DNA from: Planctomycetota bacterium
GTDB taxonomy: Bacteria > Planctomycetota > Phycisphaerae > WQYP01
NCBI GenBank assembly: GCA_021816165.1
Contig: JAKAYZ010000070.1
Coordinates: 1-7,848, forward strand
Length of the DNA stretch: 7,848 bases
Reading direction: 5' to 3'
Every line of letters begins with the position of its first letter. Positions within the stretch are counted from its first letter, which is position 1. The notes under the pieces were generated by a model. The model was not told where the DNA came from. It saw only the letters and a list, made by a program, of their open reading frames with translations, and made no database searches. A program made the translations under genes and the position numbers. Positions 1 through 5,722 of the stretch are shown in pieces.

Positions 1-57
1 ACTGATGATAGCTGGAAATCCCGCCGAATGCAACGCCCCGGCGGGCCGGCGGGCGCC

Positions 58-82
58 GGCGGTGCGGGCCGGCGGTGCGGGC
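58..82. repeat. Short GC-rich tandem repeat (13-bp unit, about 1.9 copies)
   Basis: The unit GGCGGTGCGGGCC at 58-70 is followed directly by GGCGGTGCGGGC at 71-82. It lies just upstream of the transporter start, in a very G+C-rich stretch. It may be only low-complexity sequence; no function is evident. Confidence 0.5.
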
Positions 83-85
83 GGC

Positions 86-91
86 TATAAT
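86..91 (+). promoter_or_regulatory. Candidate -10 box for the MFS transporter (leaderless start)
   Basis: A perfect TATAAT occurs at 86-91 in otherwise very GC-rich DNA. Six bases separate it from the ATG at 98, so a transcript starting at the usual distance would begin at or next to the A of the start codon. No Shine-Dalgarno sequence precedes that ATG, which fits leaderless translation. No good -35 hexamer is visible about 17 bp upstream. Calling this a promoter is an inference. Confidence 0.45.
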
Positions 92-97
92 TCGCCG

Positions 98-1285
98 ATG
101 AACAGTGTAACGCAGGCGAAAACAGACATCACGATGCGGCGGACGGACGGCACAAGCGGCGGAAAGCTTGCGGTGCTGGCGTGGTCGCATTTTTTGAATG
201 ACGGGGCGGCTTTTTATCTGCCGGGGATACTGCCGGCGGTGCTCGCGGCCCTGCACCAGCCGCTGACGATGATCGGGGTGATCACGGCGGCGATGTACGT
301 CGGTCAGGCACTCCAGCCGGTGACGGGCATATTGGCGGATCATGCGGGAGGGCGGCGGTTTGTGTTAGGCGGGCTGCTGGCATGTTCACTGGCCGGGGCG
401 ATGGTGGGCCTGGCGGGGAATGTATGGATGCTGATCGCGCTGCTGCTGATTTCCGGCCTGGGATCCACCGTATTCCATCCGCAGGCGCTGGCCGCGGTGC
501 GCAGCGTAACGCAGAAGCGGCCGGCGATGGGAATGGCGACATTTCTGGTGGGCGGGGAACTGGGGCGTGGGGCTTGGCCGTTGATCACCAGCCTTATTGT
601 GGTGCGAATGGGCCTGCATGCGTTGTGGATCATCGCGTTGCCCACGCTGGCCTCCATTCCGGTGCTGCTGTGGCAGATTCCGCGGCTGGCGCCGCGGCAT
701 GCGGCGGCGGGGAAAATCCGCTGGCGGGAACACCGGCGGCCGTTTGCGGTGCTGGTCGGTTTTTCGGCATTCCGCGGACTGGTGGTATTCGGGTCGATTG
801 TGTTCATACCCATCATGTGGAAATTACGTGGTGGAGGGCTGGTGACGGGGGCATCCATTATCAGCACATTGCTGATCACGGGGGTGCTGGGGCAGTTGGG
901 GGGCGGCACATTGGCGGACCGGTTCGGCCGGAGGCATGTGGTGCTGGGAAGTTCCATGATGCTGATTGTTTTGGTTCCGCTGCTGGTGCTGGTGCATGGC
1001 GCGCTGCTGTGGGTGGTGGCGGGCATTACGGGCATTGCGATGTTTTCAACCTTCGCCTCCACGCTGCTGGTGGGGCAGGATATATTTCCGGAAAACCGCG
1101 GGCTTGGTTCCGGCATTGCCCTGGGGTTTTCCAACGCATTGGGGGCGATGGGCCTGATTCCGCTGGGCGTGGTGCTGCGTCACAGCAACATCTACGTGGT
1201 GTTCGCCATTTTAACCGCCGGGGCGGCGGGCATGCTGGCCACGGCGCTGCTTTTCAGCCGCAAAGTTCATCCGGCAATGCAGTAA
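98..1285 (+). CDS. MFS transporter, fosmidomycin-resistance (Fsr)-like
   Basis: This is a probable 12-helix inner-membrane major facilitator transporter of 395 residues, a normal size for the family. Fsr-family features are visible. HFLND (31-35) opens TM1, and QPVTGILAD (73-81) followed by GGRR forms the TM2-TM3 motif A. GLGSTVFHP (120-128) is typical of Fsr relatives. A second motif A copy, GTLADRFGRR (270-279), marks the second half of the fold. Known Fsr proteins are proton-driven drug exporters; the substrate here cannot be read from sequence. I chose the ATG at 98 because it sits just after a TATAAT box. An in-frame ATG at 5 would add 31 low-complexity Gly/Ala/Pro residues, and an ATG at 134 would also leave TM1 intact. 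The 3' end overlaps the convergent metallopeptidase gene by 32 bp. Confidence 0.88.
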   Translation: MNSVTQAKTDITMRRTDGTSGGKLAVLAWSHFLNDGAAFYLPGILPAVLAALHQPLTMIGVITAAMYVGQALQPVTGILADHAGGRRFVLGGLLACSLAGAMVGLAGNVWMLIALLLISGLGSTVFHPQALAAVRSVTQKRPAMGMATFLVGGELGRGAWPLITSLIVVRMGLHALWIIALPTLASIPVLLWQIPRLAPRHAAAGKIRWREHRRPFAVLVGFSAFRGLVVFGSIVFIPIMWKLRGGGLVTGASIISTLLITGVLGQLGGGTLADRFGRRHVVLGSSMMLIVLVPLLVLVHGALLWVVAGITGIAMFSTFASTLLVGQDIFPENRGLGSGIALGFSNALGAMGLIPLGVVLRHSNIYVVFAILTAGAAGMLATALLFSRKVHPAMQ

Positions 1286-2189
1286 ACGACGCGGCGGGCG
1301 CCGCGGGTCGCAGGCAATCAAGCGGAACATAATATTTAACATAACGCCGGCCGTCAGTGTAAAGGCGGCCGCGCCCATCCGGCACGAGCACGGTGACCCG
1401 GGCGGTGATGCGGTTGATAATTCCGCGATACACGCGGGCATGCCGATTGAACTCCACCGCACTGCCGACATGCAGGGCGTGGTCGCGGCAGGCGCGCTGT
1501 GCGGCGGTAAGCAGGCCATGGCGGGATTCGGTATGGCCGAAGATATTGGAAACAAGCGATTTGAAGGGCGGTTTTGCACAACTGGATTTGCCGTGGGACA
1601 GCAGTTCAAGCAGGTGGATGATTTCATGTTCCAGGATGCGCTGCAGGGCGCTGACACGGTCCGGGCAGGGCAGGCCGCCGATGCGGACGCTTTCCGCCGG
1701 GTCATGGAAATTGGTTCTCAGCAGGTGGCCGGAAACGGCGATTTCGTATTCGCAGCGGAATTTGCCGGGGAAGACTTTAAAGCGACGGGTAATGGTTTTC
1801 CCGCCGGCACTGGTCATGTTTGCCGAGACGCGGAAATGCAGGGGAGCATCGGATTTCGGCGGCAGGGTGCGGGCAAACCAGCCGTGAAAAAAAAGCGTGT
1901 CATACAGCTTAAAGGCAAAGGCAATGTCCGCGGGGGAAAGTGCGGCAATATCGGCATTGGCGCAGGCATCGGACACCTGCATCAGCAAGTTGCGGATCAT
2001 GCCGGATTTATGGGCGATGGCATCCGGGGAATAAAACAGGTGCAGCGGATCCGGCGGCGGGGAGACGGCGTTGAGATTTAACGGTGCGGCCGGCGCAGCG
2101 GGATTAACCGGCGGGGCCGGCGGATGGGGATGATCAAAACGTTCCGGATTGCGCGGATAGGGGAAACTGCCTTTGATTGACACATCCAT
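1254..2189 (-). CDS. SprT-like zinc metallopeptidase domain protein
   Basis: The protein has 311 residues. The first 50 or so are Pro-rich and probably disordered. A globular region follows with a KLYDTLFFHGWF segment (94-105) and a RVSANMTSAGGKT strand (120-132). The zinc-protease signature HEIIH lies at 188-192, next to SSC and FGHT (217-220). HExxH gives two zinc ligands and the catalytic Glu189. H199 (in SHGKSSC) or H219 (in FGH) could be the third ligand. This order resembles SprT/SPRTN-like domains, some of which act on protein-DNA crosslinks, but the substrate here is unknown. The C-terminal part (about 240-295) looks like a small beta-rich domain. The ATG at 2189 lies 30 bp after the YheU-like stop with an AGGA about 9 bases upstream, so this is probably the last gene of the mnmA operon. 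Its 3' end runs 32 bp into the transporter gene on the other strand. Confidence 0.75.
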   Translation of the reverse strand: MDVSIKGSFPYPRNPERFDHPHPPAPPVNPAAPAAPLNLNAVSPPPDPLHLFYSPDAIAHKSGMIRNLLMQVSDACANADIAALSPADIAFAFKLYDTLFFHGWFARTLPPKSDAPLHFRVSANMTSAGGKTITRRFKVFPGKFRCEYEIAVSGHLLRTNFHDPAESVRIGGLPCPDRVSALQRILEHEIIHLLELLSHGKSSCAKPPFKSLVSNIFGHTESRHGLLTAAQRACRDHALHVGSAVEFNRHARVYRGIINRITARVTVLVPDGRGRLYTDGRRYVKYYVPLDCLRPAAPAASFTALPDELCG

Positions 2190-2219
2190 GCGACGAAGTC
2201 CTGATTGAGGAACAGGGAG

Positions 2220-2525
2220 TCAGTCCGGAAATTCAGCCATTGGCGGCGGGGATTCGGAAACATCATCGGCGACGGGCGGATGGGCGTCTGGCGGATCGGC
2301 GGCAGCCATTTTCGCGGCAATTGGCGCCGGACAAATGCTGCAGGTTTCATCCGCCTGGTTGTAGACGACCACTACCTCGCCGGCGTGCAATTGGCGCAGA
2401 ACCTGGCGGACCATGTCTTCAAGTGAAATGTCCCGGTGGCCGTGGATGGCCCCCTGACGGGTGACATAATCCTCAATAAGGGATTGAAGGGTGGCGGGGC
2501 GCAAATGCTGGAAGGGAATAATCAT
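2220..2525 (-). CDS. YheU / UPF0270 family protein with extra C-terminal tail
   Basis: This is a small conserved protein of unknown function (101 residues). Residues 1-66 follow the E. coli YheU pattern: MIIPFQHLRPATLQSLIEDY at the start, then a helix around LEDMVRQVLRQLHAGE (35-50), then VVVVYNQADETCSI. E. coli YheU is about 72 residues, so the last 30 or so are extra. This tail is rich in Pro, Ala and Asp and contains DAHPPVADDVS (80-90). Almost the same peptide ends the upstream MnmA, and the DNA behind it is a 27/30 match. The ATG overlaps the mnmA stop as ATGA, which suggests translational coupling and co-expression with mnmA. The SprT-like gene follows 30 bp later. Assignment to the family is strong; the role is unknown. 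Confidence 0.85.
   Translation of the reverse strand: MIIPFQHLRPATLQSLIEDYVTRQGAIHGHRDISLEDMVRQVLRQLHAGEVVVVYNQADETCSICPAPIAAKMAAADPPDAHPPVADDVSESPPPMAEFPD
2257..2286 (-). repeat. Translated repeat copy B (in YheU-like C-terminal tail)
   Basis: This 30-bp stretch matches copy A (2556-2585) at 27 of 30 positions without gaps. Both copies are read in the same frame and encode HPPVA(D/A)DVS-type peptides. It lies near the 3' end of its gene, just as copy A does. Confidence 0.75.
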
Positions 2526-3733
2526 AGCGGCTCGGCAAGGGGTGAAAATGCCGGCGAAACATCGGCGGCGACCGGCGGATGGGCGGGATCGGTTACGGCG
2601 TCAATCCATCCACCGCCAAGAAGCCGCAGGCCGTCATAACAGACAACCGCCTGACCCGGTGTAATGGCGGCGACGGGATGATCAAATTCCAGCTGCATTT
2701 CGTGGCTGGCTCCAAGGGTGACAAGGGCCGGCGCCGGCGGGGAATTATAGCGTACTTTGGCCATCACACGGAGGGGGGAATTGGGGCGGGGAGCGAGCCA
2801 ATTCACCTGCCCGGCGGTGAGGCGGCGATGCAGGAGTTCATGGCGCGGGCCGACGCGGACGGTATTGGCTTGGGCATCAATTCCGGTGACATATATGGGA
2901 TAGCCGAAGGCGACACCCACGCCGCGGCGCTGGCCGAGGGTGAAATTCTGGTGGCCGGAATGGCGGCCGACGACCGTGCCGGCGGCATCGACAATGTTGC
3001 CGGGCTTGAGGGCATTGGGCGATCGCTTTTGCAGGAGATGCACATAATTGTTGTCCGGAACAAAACAGATTTCCTGGGAGTCGGGCTTGTCATGGACGGG
3101 AAGCCCGAGGCGGCGGGCCATTTCCCGGACTTCGGATTTTGGATAATCCCCGATGGGCAGGAGCATGCGGGGCAGTTCCTCCGGCGGAACACCGAAGAGG
3201 ACATAGCTTTGATCCTTGGACAGGTCCGCACCGCGCCATAATTCCACATCACCGCAGGCATTGCGATGAATGCGGGCGTAATGACCGGTGGCGACATAAT
3301 CCGCACCCAGGGCGCGGGCATAGCGGGCGAGCTTGCCGAATTTCAGATATTCATTGCAGCGGACGCACGGATTGGGCGTGCGGCCGGCGTTGTATTCGCT
3401 GACGAAGTAATCAATGATGCCGCCGAAATCACGCTGGAAATTAAGGGCATAAAAGGGGATATCAAGCAAACCGGCGACATAGCGCGCATCGGCGGCGTCG
3501 CCGACGGAGCAGCAGCCCTGGTGGTGCGGCTTGCCGGCGGCGGGCGACGGTGGAGGCGATTTAAGCGGGGCGCAGGCGACGGGGGTATCATCATCCGCAC
3601 CGGCCGGATCGTTGCCGAGGCGCATGAACACGCCGACGCAGCGATAGCCCTGCTGTTTAAGCAGAGCCGCAGCCACGGAGCTGTCCACACCGCCGGACAT
3701 GGCGACGACCACTGTTTTTCCATTTGCAGCCAC
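2522..3733 (-). CDS. mnmA: tRNA-specific 2-thiouridylase MnmA
   Basis: MnmA uses ATP and relayed sulfur to make the 2-thio group of U34 in tRNAs for Lys, Glu and Gln; it acts in the cytoplasm. The PP-loop SGGVDSS is at 13-19. The catalytic cysteine lies in TPNPCVRCN (C123) and its partner in SQEICFV (C223). SKDQSYVLF (172-180) and the C-terminal beta-barrel ending YDGLRLLGGGWI (366-377) are also typical. Length is 403 residues, longer than the roughly 360-370 usual, because of two additions: a Pro-rich insert at about 41-72 and a 24-residue tail after GGGWI. The start is GTG at 3733. It is the only ATG/GTG/TTG in frame back to the promoter, it follows an AAAGG at 7 bp, and it gives the expected N-terminus before the PP-loop. 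An ATG at 3723 is out of frame. The stop overlaps the next start by four bases (ATGA). Confidence 0.96.
   Translation of the reverse strand: MAANGKTVVVAMSGGVDSSVAAALLKQQGYRCVGVFMRLGNDPAGADDDTPVACAPLKSPPPSPAAGKPHHQGCCSVGDAADARYVAGLLDIPFYALNFQRDFGGIIDYFVSEYNAGRTPNPCVRCNEYLKFGKLARYARALGADYVATGHYARIHRNACGDVELWRGADLSKDQSYVLFGVPPEELPRMLLPIGDYPKSEVREMARRLGLPVHDKPDSQEICFVPDNNYVHLLQKRSPNALKPGNIVDAAGTVVGRHSGHQNFTLGQRRGVGVAFGYPIYVTGIDAQANTVRVGPRHELLHRRLTAGQVNWLAPRPNSPLRVMAKVRYNSPPAPALVTLGASHEMQLEFDHPVAAITPGQAVVCYDGLRLLGGGWIDAVTDPAHPPVAADVSPAFSPLAEPL
2556..2585 (-). repeat. Translated repeat copy A (in MnmA C-terminal tail)
   Basis: This is the partner of the copy at 2257-2286, with three mismatches in 30 bp. 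It encodes the peptide around DPAHPPVAADVS (382-393), beyond the normal MnmA C-terminus. A shorter trace, CCGGCGGATGGG on the plus strand, recurs at 2117-2128 inside the SprT-like gene, again encoding HPP in frame. Confidence 0.75.
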
Positions 3734-3740
3734 GGGGCAA

Positions 3741-3747
3741 CCTTTCC
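3741..3747 (-). promoter_or_regulatory. Ribosome binding site for mnmA
   Basis: On the minus strand GGAAAGG ends 7 bases before the GTG at 3733. This supports a GTG start over the nearby out-of-frame ATG at 3723. Confidence 0.6.
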
Positions 3748-3797
3748 AACGCCGCCGACCGATAACTAAACGCGGCAGCGGACTACCTGAGCGGATG

Positions 3798-3826
3798 ATT
3801 ATAGCGTTTTGTTAAAATCGATTCAG
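3798..3826 (-). promoter_or_regulatory. Promoter for the mnmA operon
   Basis: On the minus strand, CTGAAT (plus 3821-3826) is followed after 17 bp by a perfect TATAAT (plus 3798-3803). The -35 matches TTGACA at only three positions. The predicted start would be near 3791, giving a leader of about 58 nt before mnmA. It sits in the 173-bp gap between osmC and mnmA, where I saw no clear intrinsic terminator for osmC. Confidence 0.55.
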
Positions 3827-3906
3827 CGGGAAAAGCGCATTTATCCGCGGGCCGGCGGCTATGCGGCGGCGCGGGGCGCAAGGGAGCGGTGACGGCCGGG
3901 CGGGAA

Positions 3907-4305
3907 TCAACTGATTTCCGAGGTAATCGCCGGCGGTTGTTGCAGGGTTTTAAGCACCGGGCAGGCATCGACGGCTTTTTTAACGCGATCGTGAAGCTGC
4001 GGCGGAAGCTGGGAAAGCACATTGCGGAGTTGCACGGTCATATCACCCAAACGGGAGGGATTGGAAACGTAGGTTTTGTTAACGGTCGCTTCAACACCGG
4101 TCAAGGGGCAGCCGTTGCGGCTTGCGGTAAGCAGGGCGAGCATCATTTCACAGGCGGCCAATGCTGCGGGGACTAGGTCGGTGGGTCCGGGACCGGTGCC
4201 GCCGCCGCCATCTTTGGGGGGCAGGTCAATGCGAAAGGACCAGTTGGGGCCTTGGACATCAATGGCGAAGGGGGCAACCTGTTTAAGGTTAATGGTAGTA
4301 GACAT
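3907..4305 (-). CDS. OsmC/Ohr family peroxide-reducing protein
   Basis: This is a cytoplasmic 132-residue protein of the OsmC/Ohr fold. Known members reduce organic hydroperoxides through two cysteines. Here C52 lies in GPTDLVPAALAACEM (40-54) and C115 in DACPVLKTL (113-121), the expected pair of positions. C66 is an extra cysteine. A glycine-rich loop (KDGGGGTGPG, 31-40) precedes the first motif. Length is normal for a short OsmC protein. The substrate is not known; many OsmC relatives of this type are unstudied. The ATG at 4305 has GGAG eight bases upstream (plus 4314-4317). The gene faces away from accD across an AT-rich spacer and has its own promoter, so it may be regulated separately from the mnmA operon downstream. 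Confidence 0.88.
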   Translation of the reverse strand: MSTTINLKQVAPFAIDVQGPNWSFRIDLPPKDGGGGTGPGPTDLVPAALAACEMMLALLTASRNGCPLTGVEATVNKTYVSNPSRLGDMTVQLRNVLSQLPPQLHDRVKKAVDACPVLKTLQQPPAITSEIS

Positions 4306-4349
4306 CAGGGATTCTCCGTATGGGCAGATAGCGTTAACACAACTATTTT

Positions 4350-4378
4350 ATAATATTCCAATATTAGCACATAGGCAA
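4350..4378 (-). promoter_or_regulatory. Promoter for the OsmC-family gene
   Basis: On the minus strand TTGCCT (plus 4373-4378) is followed after exactly 17 bp by TATTAT (plus 4350-4355). This gives a leader of roughly 40 nt containing the GGAG ribosome site. The region is sharply AT-rich against its GC-rich surroundings. Confidence 0.55.
4351..4366. promoter_or_regulatory. AT-rich dyad overlapping the osmC promoter (operator candidate)
   Basis: TAATATT and AATATTA are perfect inverted arms around a central CC. The dyad covers most of the -10 and part of the spacer of the osmC promoter, a classic repressor position. A third AATATT lies at 4386-4391. It does not match the PerR or OhrR consensus well, so no regulator is named. 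Confidence 0.35.
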
Positions 4379-4436
4379 ATTATTTAATATTGTGAAAACC
4401 GGCTCGCAATGCTTTTATAGGGCGTTTCCGGACAGT

Positions 4437-4465
4437 TATTTTTATCTGCTGAAAATTATTATATT
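4437..4465 (+). promoter_or_regulatory. Candidate promoter for accD
   Basis: TTATTT (4437-4442), a 17-bp spacer and TATATT (4460-4465) form a plausible plus-strand promoter; TATTAT at 4462-4467 is an alternative -10. Transcription would start near 4472 and give a leader of about 208 nt. In such AT-rich DNA other hexamer pairs are possible, for example TTGTGA near 4391. Confidence 0.35.
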
Positions 4466-4480
4466 ATAGGACTGGATGAA

Positions 4481-4640
4481 GGTGCAACATCTATGGGGTA
4501 GTGGTGTTGTACCATTGCTTTGAGAGGATTGATTTCTTATCATATTCTTCACAAGCAGCGGGGGGAGAATTGGCCTTGCAGATTATCGGGCCGAGAATCC
4601 CGATGTGTGGGTGGTTGAGCGGGAGGCACGAGGATCGTGC
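4481..4640 (+). promoter_or_regulatory. Structured 5' leader of accD (three predicted stem-loops)
   Basis: Hairpin 1 pairs 4481-4491 (GGTGCAACATC) with 4503-4513 (GGTGTTGTACC). It has 11 base pairs including two G-U pairs and an 11-nt loop containing GGGG. Hairpin 2 pairs ATCGGG (4585-4590) with CCCGAT (4599-4604). Hairpin 3 pairs GCACGA (4626-4631) with TCGTGC (4635-4640) and is followed by TTTTT at 4651-4655, after an AGGATCCT palindrome. The gap 4306-4679 (374 bp) holds no convincing gene apart from these elements. I do not recognise a known riboswitch. The pairing was read by eye, without energy calculation. Confidence 0.4.
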
Positions 4641-4679
4641 ATTTAGGATCCTTTTTAGCATGGAAGGCCAGGACAAACT

Positions 4680-5543
4680 ATGACACAACTTATGACTTCG
4701 GTTAAGCCTTTGCCAAGCCAACAACCTTCCGTCAGTCCGGCGCGCAAACATGTGGATGTTCCCGCGGGTTTATGGCTGGGCTGCCCGGACTGCGGCGAAA
4801 TGATTTACCGCAAGGAAATGGAAGCGAACCTTCACACCTGCCCGCGTTGCCGCCACCACTTCCGGGTAAGCGCGCTGCAACGCGTGAACATGCTGGTGGA
4901 TACAGGCACGTTTGAAGAAACCGACAAGCGGATGACTTCCAGCGATCCGATTTTGTTTAACGCGCGGAAAAGCTACAAACAGCAGCTGCTGGAGGCGCAA
5001 AAAGCATCCGGCTGCGGCGACGCGGTAATTACGGGCAAAGGCTTTATTAAAGGCCGGCCGATGGTGCTGGCGGCGATGGACTTTTTCTTTCTGGCCGGGT
5101 CCATGGGATCCGTGGTGGGTGAAAAAATAACCCGCGCTATTGAACTGGCCACTGCGGAACGTGTGCCGCTGGTTATCGTGTCCTGCTCCGGCGGAGCGCG
5201 CATGCAGGAAAGCACCGCAAGCCTGATGCAGATGGCCAAGACATCGGCCGCACTGGCGCGGCTGCATAAAGCGGGCGGACTGTTCGTAAGCGTCCTGGCG
5301 GATCCGACCACCGGCGGGACAACGGCAAGCTTTGCGATGCTGGGCGATCTGATTTATGCCGAACCAAAGGCGATGATCGGATTTGCCGGCCCCCGCACGA
5401 TAGCCAACACCATCAAGGTGGAATTGCCGGAAGGATTCCAGCGTGCGGAATTCCTGGTGGAAAAAGGATTCGTGGACCGGATTGTGCCGCGCGGGGAACT
5501 GCGATCAACACTGGCCCGGGCGTTTGACTTTTTCGGCCGATGA
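4680..5543 (+). CDS. accD: Acetyl-CoA carboxylase carboxyltransferase subunit beta (AccD)
   Basis: AccD pairs with AccA to move the carboxyl group from biotin on AccB to acetyl-CoA, making malonyl-CoA for fatty-acid synthesis. The N-terminal zinc ribbon has C35-x2-C38 and C54-x2-C57. The crotonase-like carboxyltransferase domain follows, with DFFFLAGSMGSVVGEK (134-149), SCSGGARMQE (168-177), DPTTGGTTASFAMLGD (208-223) and GFAGPR (234-239). Length is 287 residues, typical. The ATG at 4680 has AGGA about 7 bases upstream. It overlaps the stop of a possible seven-codon upstream frame (4660-4683) as ATGA. No accA or folC is seen nearby, so the partner must be encoded elsewhere. A T-rich stretch after 5600 follows the gene but makes no convincing terminator on this strand. 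Confidence 0.97.
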   Translation: MTQLMTSVKPLPSQQPSVSPARKHVDVPAGLWLGCPDCGEMIYRKEMEANLHTCPRCRHHFRVSALQRVNMLVDTGTFEETDKRMTSSDPILFNARKSYKQQLLEAQKASGCGDAVITGKGFIKGRPMVLAAMDFFFLAGSMGSVVGEKITRAIELATAERVPLVIVSCSGGARMQESTASLMQMAKTSAALARLHKAGGLFVSVLADPTTGGTTASFAMLGDLIYAEPKAMIGFAGPRTIANTIKVELPEGFQRAEFLVEKGFVDRIVPRGELRSTLARAFDFFGR

Positions 5544-5658
5544 ACCGCGGGCGCCGGGCAACCGCCGGCCGCGATTCCGATTCGTGAACCCCCTACCCCC
5601 CTGTTTTTTAAATGCAATTGACTGCGTTGGCGCCGATTGACGGCTTGGGTTAAGGCGC

Positions 5659-5690
5659 AAAAAAAGGCGGCAGCTTTTTAGGGCTGCCGC
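5659..5690 (-). terminator. Rho-independent terminator of the prepilin-like gene
   Basis: GCGGCAGC (5667-5674) pairs perfectly with GCTGCCGC (5683-5690) around an 8-nt loop. On the minus strand the stem is followed by one pair of bases and then seven Ts (A run at plus 5659-5665). It lies just after the stop at 5723. There is no T run on the plus-strand side, so it serves the minus-strand gene and not accD. Confidence 0.85.
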
Positions 5691-5722
5691 ACAGAAGAAA
5701 TCAATTCATGAGGGCCTTTGAC

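Noticed and set aside
340..1134. Long minus-strand open frame inside the transporter gene
   Set aside because: Its translation is low-complexity Pro/Ser/Arg/Thr with no family resemblance. The plus strand encodes a clear MFS protein. High G+C opens antisense frames.
1440..2081. Plus-strand open frame of 213 codons opposite the SprT-like gene
   Set aside because: Gly-rich shadow of the minus-strand gene, which has an HExxH motif and operon context.
2579..3769. Plus-strand open frames opposite mnmA (2579-3241 and 3266-3769)
   Set aside because: MnmA is certain from its PP-loop and cysteine motifs. These frames are antisense shadows.
4501..4683. 60-codon plus-strand frame upstream of accD, starting with GTG
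   Set aside because: The start lies inside a predicted hairpin loop, there is no ribosome site, and the peptide resembles nothing. Only the short frame at its end is kept as a possibility.
5544..5620. Possible accD terminator near the T run at about 5604
   Set aside because: No clean stem precedes the Ts. The only good hairpin in the gap has its T run on the minus strand.
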